A stretch of DNA of 10,991 nt from NCBI GenBank assembly GCA_902461985.1, contig CABQAB010000038.1, positions 1 to 10,991 of the forward strand. The letters run 5' to 3'. The position numbers and the translations under genes are program-made. The stretch is from an uncultured Bacteroidales bacterium (GTDB lineage: Bacteria > Bacteroidota > Bacteroidia > Bacteroidales > UBA932). Of this stretch, positions 5,861 to 10,991 are shown piece after piece. Below the pieces are notes generated by a model, which searched no databases, had not been told where the DNA came from, and worked only from the letters and a program-made list of their open reading frames with translations. The first letter of the stretch is position 1, and every line of letters begins with the position of its first letter.

Positions 5861-8089
5861 ATGAAATTTAAACCTATGCACCTGTCCGCAGTGCTGTTGA
5901 TGGCGTTCTCCTGCGCCGGTGCTCCGGAAATTCCGGCTTATCTCAATGAAAATCTGCCGATTGACGAAAGAGTGTCTGACGCGCTGTCAAGAATGACAAG
6001 AGACGAGAAAGTGGCGATACTCCATGCCCAGAGCAAATTTTCTTCAGCCGGAGTTCCACGCCTCGGCATTCCGGAGCTATGGACTTCTGACGGTCCTCAC
6101 GGCATACGCCCGGAAGTACTGTGGGACGAATGGGACCAGGCCGGATGGTCGAATGACTCCTGCACCGCTTTTCCTGCGCTTACCTGCCTTGCGGCGACCT
6201 GGGACAGGGAAATATCCGCCCTTTACGGCAAAAGCATAGGCGAAGAGGCCCGTTACCGCGAGAAGGATGTGCTGCTCGGGCCGGGTGTGAACATATACAG
6301 AACCCCGCTCAACGGAAGAAATTTCGAATACATGGGCGAGGACCCCTACCTTTCGGGGGAAATGTGTGTACCTTATATAAAGGAAGTTCAGAAAAACGGA
6401 GTCGCGACCTGTCTGAAGCATTTCTGCCTCAACAATCAGGAATGTAACCGTCACACTGCGGACGTGGTCGTGGATGACAGAGCCCTCTATGAAATATATC
6501 TTCCGGCTTTCAAAAAAGGTCTTCTTGAAGGCGGTTCGTGGTCTGTGATGGCTTCGTACAACCTCTATAAGGGACAGCACCTCTGCCACAACAAATATAT
6601 CCTCGATGACATCCTGAAAGGTGAATGGGCATATGACGGGACTGTAATCAGCGACTGGGGCGGTGTCCACGATGATGACCAGGCGGCGGAATACGGGCTG
6701 GACCTTGAGTTCGGTACATGGACGGACGGGCTTCAGTCAAAGGGTAAGAGAAGTTATGATTCATATCATCTTGCTGATCCGCTCAAAGAACGTCTCGCTT
6801 CAGGCAGAATCACTGATGCCCAGCTGGATGCGAAGGCGGCGAGGGTGCTGAAACTCATTTTCCGCACGGCCATGAACACTCACAAGCCTTTCGGCTCCCT
6901 GAATTCGGACGAGCATATCGCCGCTGCCCGCAGAATAGGTGCTGAGGGTATCGTGCTGCTCAAGAACGACGCCCCTGCAGGCGGACTCAAGGTGCTTCCG
7001 CTTGAACTTGACAATGTGAGGAAAATCCTCGTCGTGGGCGAAAATGCCGTCAAGATGATGACTGTGGGCGGAGGTTCGTCTTCGCTGAAGGCAAGGCATG
7101 AGGTTTCTCCTCTGGAGGGACTGCGCGAGGCTGTCGGTGACAAGGCTGAAATCGTGTATGAAAGGGGCTATGTAGGAGACATTGGCGGTAGTTACAATGG
7201 CGTGACTTCCGGCCAGGACCTTTCCGAGTCCCGTTCTGAGGAACAGATGATTGCGGATGCCGTAAAGGCGGCAGCCGATGCTGACGTGGTGCTGTTTTTC
7301 GGAGGCCTCAACAAGTCAATGCATCAGGATTGTGAAGGTGTTGACCGGAATGAGTACGGACTGCCGTACGCCCAGGACCGTGTGGTCGAGGCTTTGGTTG
7401 AGGCCAATCCCCGCACGGCGGTCTGCCTTGTGAGCGGAAATGCCGTTGAGATGCCGTGGATAGAGAATGTCCCTGCAGTGCTCCAGTGCTGGTATTGTGG
7501 TTCGCAGGCCGGAAATTCGATAGCGGACGTGATTCTCGGCAAAGTGAATCCGAGCGGAAAGCTGCCTTTCACTTTCCCTGTGCATCTCGAAGATTCTCCT
7601 GCTCATCATCTCGGCTGTTACACATGCGGGCCTGACGTGCGTCATGAAGAGGGCATTTATGTCGGTTACAGATGGTTCGAGCACAAGGATATAGTTCCTC
7701 TCTTCGCTTTCGGACACGGATTGAGCTACACGGAATTCGAATACAGCGATTTCAAGGCTGACAAGACCCTCTCGCAGAACGGCAGACTCAGGCTTTCTCT
7801 GAAAGTGACCAACACAGGAGACCGCGAAGGCAAGGAGGCTGTGCAGATTTATATAGGCGAAACGGACCCGGTTCTCGAACGTCCCGCCAAGGAGCTGAAG
7901 GCCTTCGAAAAAGTAAGCCTTAAACCGGGCGAGAGCAAAACCGTCAGGTTTGAAATTCCGGCACAGGACCTTGCCTATTTCAACGCCGACACCCATTCAT
8001 GGGTACTTGATTCAAATCACGAATTCACTGCTTATTTTGCTGCAGCTTCCGATGATGTCCGCGGCACTGCCACATTCACGACAAAATAG
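5861..8089 (+). CDS. Glycoside hydrolase family 3 (beta-glucosidase type), probable lipoprotein
   Basis: A retaining GH3 enzyme of 742 residues that should remove terminal beta-linked sugars, most often glucose, outside the cytoplasm. A signal peptide ends in the lipobox-like AFSC (C18). The residues after it are not acidic, so the usual Bacteroidota surface-export signal is absent and a periplasm-facing lipoprotein is more likely; cleavage by signal peptidase I after SCA cannot be excluded. The barrel domain (about 30-320) has TSDGPHGIR with D77, K186-H187 and ISDWGG with nucleophile D265. The second domain starts near G360 (GIVLLKND) and contains CEGVDR, where E492 is the best acid/base candidate. 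FAFGHGLSYT (615-624) leads into a fibronectin-III-like C-terminal domain. There is no PA14 insert. The substrate is not readable from sequence: beta-xylosidase or other beta-glycosidase activity remains possible. No SusC/SusD genes are nearby, so this is not a standard polysaccharide locus. It is followed after 2 bases by a lipid glycosyltransferase gene. Confidence 0.93.
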   Translation: MKFKPMHLSAVLLMAFSCAGAPEIPAYLNENLPIDERVSDALSRMTRDEKVAILHAQSKFSSAGVPRLGIPELWTSDGPHGIRPEVLWDEWDQAGWSNDSCTAFPALTCLAATWDREISALYGKSIGEEARYREKDVLLGPGVNIYRTPLNGRNFEYMGEDPYLSGEMCVPYIKEVQKNGVATCLKHFCLNNQECNRHTADVVVDDRALYEIYLPAFKKGLLEGGSWSVMASYNLYKGQHLCHNKYILDDILKGEWAYDGTVISDWGGVHDDDQAAEYGLDLEFGTWTDGLQSKGKRSYDSYHLADPLKERLASGRITDAQLDAKAARVLKLIFRTAMNTHKPFGSLNSDEHIAAARRIGAEGIVLLKNDAPAGGLKVLPLELDNVRKILVVGENAVKMMTVGGGSSSLKARHEVSPLEGLREAVGDKAEIVYERGYVGDIGGSYNGVTSGQDLSESRSEEQMIADAVKAAADADVVLFFGGLNKSMHQDCEGVDRNEYGLPYAQDRVVEALVEANPRTAVCLVSGNAVEMPWIENVPAVLQCWYCGSQAGNSIADVILGKVNPSGKLPFTFPVHLEDSPAHHLGCYTCGPDVRHEEGIYVGYRWFEHKDIVPLFAFGHGLSYTEFEYSDFKADKTLSQNGRLRLSLKVTNTGDREGKEAVQIYIGETDPVLERPAKELKAFEKVSLKPGESKTVRFEIPAQDLAYFNADTHSWVLDSNHEFTAYFAAASDDVRGTATFTTK

Positions 8090-8091
8090 TA

Positions 8092-9219
8092 ATGAAGGTT
8101 CTTATATTGTCCTGTTCGACCGGCGAAGGTCATAATTCGGCTGCGAAAGCCTATATGGATTACCTCATTTCGAGAGGTGTGGAAACGGATTTCAGGGATG
8201 TCCTGTCCTTTGCGGGGAAAAATGCCACCACAAGGGCTTCAAAAGTATATAATTCCAGTCTGCAGCACCATCTTTTCGGTTTTATATACAAAATCGGAGG
8301 GCTAGTGAGTGACTGGACCATAGGGATGCGTTCGCCGGTGTACTGGGCAAACAAGAAATACTGCAGAAGATTGGGAGAATATATTCAGGCAAACGGTTTC
8401 GACGCCATTGTCTGCACGCATATCTTTGCAGCCGACTCAGTGAGCGAACTCAAGGACAGGGGTGTGGTCACCCAGCCTACCATGCTGATTATGACCGACT
8501 ACACCGCCATTCCCTTCACCAAGGATTCTTCCCTCGACTGGTATCTGATTCCTCATGAGGATGTCATCGATTTTTGTGTCAGGCATGGTCTGGTAAGGGA
8601 GAAGCTTCTGCCTTGGGGCATACCTGTGCGTATGGATTTCTACAAGCCCAAGACGGAAAGGGAAGAAGCGCGGGCGTTGTGTGCCTCGAAGTTCGGGTTT
8701 ATGGATCCGGGCAAGCCATGGTTCCTTCTTATGACCGGGAGCATGGGCTTCGGCAGAATCAGGCAGACGGCGAAGGCTGTGGTCAAGAAATACGGAGACG
8801 GAATCGAACTCGCGATTGTCTGCGGATACAATGAGAAACTGCAGGCGGAACTCTCTTCTCTTGCCGCTGAAAACCCCGGTGTCCATGTCATCGGCTATAC
8901 CGGAGAGGTGTCTCTGCTCATGGATGCCTGTGACGTGCTTTTCACCAAACCGGGAGGACTTTCCAGTACTGAAGCGGCAATCAAGAACATTCCTATTGTC
9001 CACACCAATCCCATACCAGGCTGCGAGACCTGCAATGCCGAATTCTTCAGCAGCCGCAATATGTCCTTCTACAGCAAGGATATAGACCGCCAGGTCGAAG
9101 CAGCCGGCATCCTTTGCAAGGCCGGTCCGGAGCGTTCCCGCATGCTCGCCGCCCAGACCGCCAACACTTGCAAGGACACCTGCGAGCGCATCACCGAACT
9201 TCTGTTGGGCGTCAAGTGA
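8092..9219 (+). CDS. GT28 glycosyltransferase of the MGDG synthase / UgtP (diacylglycerol glucosyltransferase) type
   Basis: A 375-residue GT-B glycosyltransferase. The N-terminal half matches the MGDG synthase domain, with SCSTGEGHNSAAKA (7-20, H14 in the glycine-rich acceptor loop) and a long region rich in aromatic and basic residues that in this family binds membrane. The C-terminal half matches the GT28 donor domain: MTGSMGFG, TKPGGLSSTEA (285-295) and PGCETCN (309-315), the last two being the nucleotide-sugar site. Known relatives transfer glucose or galactose from a UDP-sugar to diacylglycerol at the cytoplasmic face of the membrane. The true donor and acceptor here are not known. MurG, the other GT28 enzyme, is less likely given the STGEGH loop and the overall match to the lipid enzymes. 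The ATG is 2 bases after the GH3 stop, so translation is probably coupled. No promoter of its own is seen. This family is common in Firmicutes and plastids but not a usual part of Bacteroidota lipid synthesis. Confidence 0.82.
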   Translation: MKVLILSCSTGEGHNSAAKAYMDYLISRGVETDFRDVLSFAGKNATTRASKVYNSSLQHHLFGFIYKIGGLVSDWTIGMRSPVYWANKKYCRRLGEYIQANGFDAIVCTHIFAADSVSELKDRGVVTQPTMLIMTDYTAIPFTKDSSLDWYLIPHEDVIDFCVRHGLVREKLLPWGIPVRMDFYKPKTEREEARALCASKFGFMDPGKPWFLLMTGSMGFGRIRQTAKAVVKKYGDGIELAIVCGYNEKLQAELSSLAAENPGVHVIGYTGEVSLLMDACDVLFTKPGGLSSTEAAIKNIPIVHTNPIPGCETCNAEFFSSRNMSFYSKDIDRQVEAAGILCKAGPERSRMLAAQTANTCKDTCERITELLLGVK

Positions 9220-9271
9220 TTTTTGTGCTTTAGTAATATGAAAAAATAAACTGCATCAACAGGAATAAGAT

Positions 9272-9306
9272 TTTTGAGGATTACTTAGTTAGACTTTTGG
9301 GGATTA
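9272..9306 (+). repeat. Two imperfect 12-base direct repeats before nfeD
   Basis: TTTTGAGGATTA (9272-9283) and TTTTGGGGATTA (9295-9306) differ at one base and are 23 bases apart, about two helical turns. They lie upstream of the nfeD promoter element in the 169-base gap 9220-9388. They could be an operator for a dimeric regulator; AT-rich chance similarity is also possible. No terminator hairpin for the GT28 gene is visible in this gap. Confidence 0.3.
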
Positions 9307-9354
9307 TTTTTGCAAAAAGCTGTCAGGACTGGTGATATTGTCTGACGAAATTTA

Positions 9355-9362
9355 TACCTTTG
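9355..9362 (+). promoter_or_regulatory. Bacteroidota-type -7 promoter element for the nfeD-SPFH pair
   Basis: TACCTTTG exactly matches TAnnTTTG and lies 26 bases before the ATG at 9389. A TTG at 9338-9340 is closer than the usual -33 spacing. The element falls within an in-frame upstream extension of nfeD (from 9332), which supports 9389 as the real start. Confidence 0.6.
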
Positions 9363-9388
9363 GGAGATTACTGAAAAATAATAGAGAT

Positions 9389-9850
9389 ATGGATCTTTGG
9401 TTGATATGGATGCTGGCGGCTCTGCTGCTGTTTTTAGTGGAAATCTTCACTCCTGGATTTGCCGTGGCTTGTCTTTCGATAGGCTGTCTGTGCAGTTGCG
9501 TGCTTGCTGCGATAGCTCCGGCAACTCTGAACTGGCAGATTGCAGTTTTTGCGGTGGCTTCGCTCCTGGCGTTTGTCTTCATACGTCCTTTCGCATTGAA
9601 AGTGCTTTCGAGAAAGGCGGAACGCAAGGGAGGCTATAAGTCGAATATGGAAAGCCTCATCGGCAGGAAAGCCGTTGTCATCGAGGAAATCCCTTCTGAG
9701 GATGTTGGCCGGGTCAAAGTGGACGGTGACGAGTGGCAGGCAGTGCTTTCCCGGGAAATACCGTCAGAGGAGCGCAGGGACATCCCGGCGGGAGAAAAAG
9801 TGGTCATAGTTTCCTATGACAGCATAATCCTTACGGTGAAGCCGGAATAA
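9389..9850 (+). CDS. NfeD-like membrane protein (short form)
   Basis: A 153-residue inner-membrane protein. Two or three hydrophobic segments fill about residues 3-70: the first starts at LWLIWMLAALLL and is followed by VEIFTPGF, a typical NfeD turn. A soluble C-terminal OB-fold domain (about 85-153) has SLIGRKAVV, GRVKVDGDEWQA and PAGEKVVIV, the usual family core. It lacks the N-terminal ClpP-like protease domain of long NfeD proteins, so it is the short form that partners SPFH proteins, as in the E. coli YbbK/QmcA locus. Family members are thought to help assemble or regulate SPFH membrane microdomains. I chose ATG 9389 rather than an upstream in-frame TTG because the promoter lies between and the protein then begins directly at the first helix. 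The SPFH gene follows after 34 bases. Confidence 0.88.
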   Translation: MDLWLIWMLAALLLFLVEIFTPGFAVACLSIGCLCSCVLAAIAPATLNWQIAVFAVASLLAFVFIRPFALKVLSRKAERKGGYKSNMESLIGRKAVVIEEIPSEDVGRVKVDGDEWQAVLSREIPSEERRDIPAGEKVVIVSYDSIILTVKPE

Positions 9851-9884
9851 CCACATGTTCAGCATAACACAAAAACTCTAAAAT

Positions 9885-10868
9885 ATGTCAGTAGGAACAA
9901 TCGTATTGATCGTAATCGCCGCCATTGTGGTGGTTTACGTCTTGAGGGGAATCAAAATCATCCCCCAGTCAGAAACACGTGTCATAGAAAGACTCGGAAA
10001 ATTCGACAGGGTTCTCGGTCCGGGAGTGCAGATTATATGGCCTATCATAGATAAAGCCAAGGTTGTGACTTCCCGCAAGATTGTATCTTCTCCTTTCGGA
10101 GGCGAGCCTGTACTTAAGGTTTCTTCATCCTCGGTAATTGATTTGAGGGAGCAGGTCTACGACTTCCCGAAGCAGACTGTCATCACTAAGGACAATGTCA
10201 GCACACAGATCAATGCGCTTCTCTATTTCCAGATTGTGGATGCGAAAAAGTCCGTGTATGAAATAGACAACCTTCCGAACGCAATCGAGAAACTCACCCA
10301 GACAACTCTTCGTAACGTCATCGGTGAACTTGAGCTCGACGAGACTCTCACATCCCGCGACACCATCAACTCCAAACTCCGTGCAGTCCTCGACGAGGCT
10401 ACCAACAAATGGGGAGTCAAGGTGAACAGGGTCGAACTTCAGGACATCACCCCTCCGGACAGCGTGCGTGAATCGATGGAGATGCAGATGCAGGCCGAGC
10501 GTATGAGGCGTGCGGAGATTCTGCGTGCAGAAGGCGAAAAGAAGTCCGCAATCCTCAAATCCGAGGGCGACAAACAGTCGGAAATAAACAATGCGGAGGC
10601 TGAAAAGACGGCCCGTATTCTCCGTGCGGAGGGCGAGGCCCAGGCCAAGGTGCTTCAGGCTGAGGCTGAGGCGAACGCTATCCGTCTCGTGGCTGAAGCA
10701 GTCGCTTCCGCAAAGACTGACCCTGCAGCCTATATGCTGGCTGTCAAGTATATAGACACCCTCAAGGAAATGGTGAGCGGCAAGGACAACAAGACCGTCT
10801 ATCTCCCATACGAAGCCTCCAACATGCTCTCCTCCCTCGGCAGCATCAAGGATATATTCAGTAAATAA
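9885..10868 (+). CDS. qmcA: SPFH/band 7 (stomatin, QmcA-like) membrane protein
   Basis: A 327-residue scaffold protein of membrane microdomains. An N-terminal membrane anchor (about 4-21, TIVLIVIAAIVVVYVL) is followed by the SPFH domain (about 22-185), with IIPQSETRVIERLGKF, GPGVQIIWP and the WGVKVNRVELQDI stretch typical of stomatin-like proteins. Residues about 200-270 form a coiled coil of repeating AEGE, SEGDK and AEAEAN blocks, as in QmcA and flotillin relatives. The tail ends in a conserved LPYEASNMLSSLGS segment. Length is near that of E. coli QmcA (about 305). Together with the upstream NfeD protein, 34 bases away, it makes the classic NfeD/SPFH pair, linked in other bacteria to membrane protein quality control and membrane stress. 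Its last 11 bases overlap the convergent truA stop region. The specific role in this organism is inferred. Confidence 0.93.
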   Translation: MSVGTIVLIVIAAIVVVYVLRGIKIIPQSETRVIERLGKFDRVLGPGVQIIWPIIDKAKVVTSRKIVSSPFGGEPVLKVSSSSVIDLREQVYDFPKQTVITKDNVSTQINALLYFQIVDAKKSVYEIDNLPNAIEKLTQTTLRNVIGELELDETLTSRDTINSKLRAVLDEATNKWGVKVNRVELQDITPPDSVRESMEMQMQAERMRRAEILRAEGEKKSAILKSEGDKQSEINNAEAEKTARILRAEGEAQAKVLQAEAEANAIRLVAEAVASAKTDPAAYMLAVKYIDTLKEMVSGKDNKTVYLPYEASNMLSSLGSIKDIFSK

Positions 10869-10991
10869 TTTCTTTCAGAAACAGCGCGTGGCCGGGGACT
10901 GATTCCCCGGCTTCGTTGCGTCTGCCCCGGCGGATGAGCCCTTCCATTTCGTCGGGTGTCATCCTGCCTCTTCCGACTTCCACCATGGTGC
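10858..10991 (-). CDS. truA: C-terminal fragment of tRNA pseudouridine(38-40) synthase TruA, cut by the window edge
   Basis: A minus-strand frame is open from the right edge to a TGA at 10860-10858 and gives 43 complete codons. The peptide begins TMVEVGRGRMTPDEMEG and continues with an arginine-rich stretch, AGESVPGHALFL and a KEIIY end. This is the well-known C-terminus of TruA, where (G)TxxEVGRGR and AG.SVP..(A/G)LFL are conserved. TruA isomerises uridines 38-40 in the anticodon stem of tRNAs. The catalytic aspartate lies further upstream in the gene, outside the window. The stop sits inside the SPFH gene on the opposite strand, giving an 11-base tail-to-tail overlap. The fragment is too short for length-based gene finding, so recognition rests on the motifs. 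Confidence 0.9.
   Translation of the reverse strand, partial: TMVEVGRGRMTPDEMEGLIRRGRRNEAGESVPGHALFLKEIIY
10891..10911. terminator. GC-rich hairpin after the SPFH gene, inside the truA coding end
   Basis: GCCGGGG (10891-10897) and CCCCGGC (10905-10911) form a perfect 7-base stem with a 7-base loop, 23 bases after the SPFH stop. No T-run follows on either strand. It could end the SPFH transcript while also being codons of truA, or be simply a product of GC-rich coding sequence. Confidence 0.35.

Noticed and set aside
5833..5871. 12-codon frame ending inside the GH3 start, with ATGAAATTT repeated at 5833 and 5861
   Set aside because: It is too short and out of frame with the GH3 gene. The repeat is simple AT-rich sequence; a leader-peptide role is possible but unsupported.
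7316..7996. Minus-strand frame of 226 codons inside the GH3 gene
   Set aside because: It is a shadow of the GH3 coding frame with no recognised motif and no promoter.
5861..8089. Polysaccharide utilisation locus centred on the GH3 gene
   Set aside because: No SusC, SusD, sigma/anti-sigma or hybrid two-component genes, nor other glycoside hydrolases, are in the window.

Overview
The window looks like chromosomal DNA from a Bacteroidota member, probably order Bacteroidales. Three genes are preceded by copies of the Bacteroidota -7 element (consensus TAnnTTTG). The start sites lack good Shine-Dalgarno sequences. Several proteins are of Bacteroidota type: a DAHP synthase fused to a C-terminal chorismate mutase, a five-helix cytochrome b558 SdhC, and LpxK. 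Base composition is moderate, richer in G+C than typical Bacteroides, so a non-Bacteroides lineage is more likely; the genus cannot be settled from this window. I see no phage, IS, CRISPR, rRNA or tRNA.

Layout, left to right. (1) Positions 1-205 are an AT-rich leader with a promoter. It drives sdhC (206-904, +), the membrane anchor of succinate dehydrogenase/fumarate reductase, which stands alone without sdhA or sdhB. (2) A hairpin-bearing gap follows, then two aromatic amino acid genes on +: a PLP aminotransferase (1010-2275) and a DAHP synthase/chorismate mutase fusion (2340-3431). (3) On the minus strand, dusB (5639-4602) and then lpxK (4562-3432) run towards the aromatic genes; the stop codons of lpxK and the fusion gene touch. 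(4) A 221-base divergent gap carries a promoter for a GH3 beta-glucosidase-type lipoprotein (5861-8089, +). Two bases after its stop begins a GT28 glycosyltransferase of the MGDG synthase/UgtP type (8092-9219, +). (5) A 169-base gap with a promoter leads to a membrane-quality or raft-type pair, NfeD (9389-9850, +) and an SPFH/QmcA-like protein (9885-10868, +). (6) The right edge holds the last 43 codons of truA on the minus strand, overlapping the SPFH gene tail by 11 bases.

Most of the window is housekeeping: respiration, aromatic amino acids, lipid A, tRNA modification, membrane organisation. The best candidate for something less described is the tightly coupled GH3 lipoprotein and GT28 glycolipid synthase. 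One is predicted to hydrolyse glycosides outside the cytoplasm and the other to glycosylate a membrane lipid at the inner face. Other points of interest are the orphan sdhC, an aromatic gene pair lacking the pheA and tyrA neighbours I expect in Bacteroides, and the very tight convergent gene ends. I do not see a clearly new multi-gene system here.
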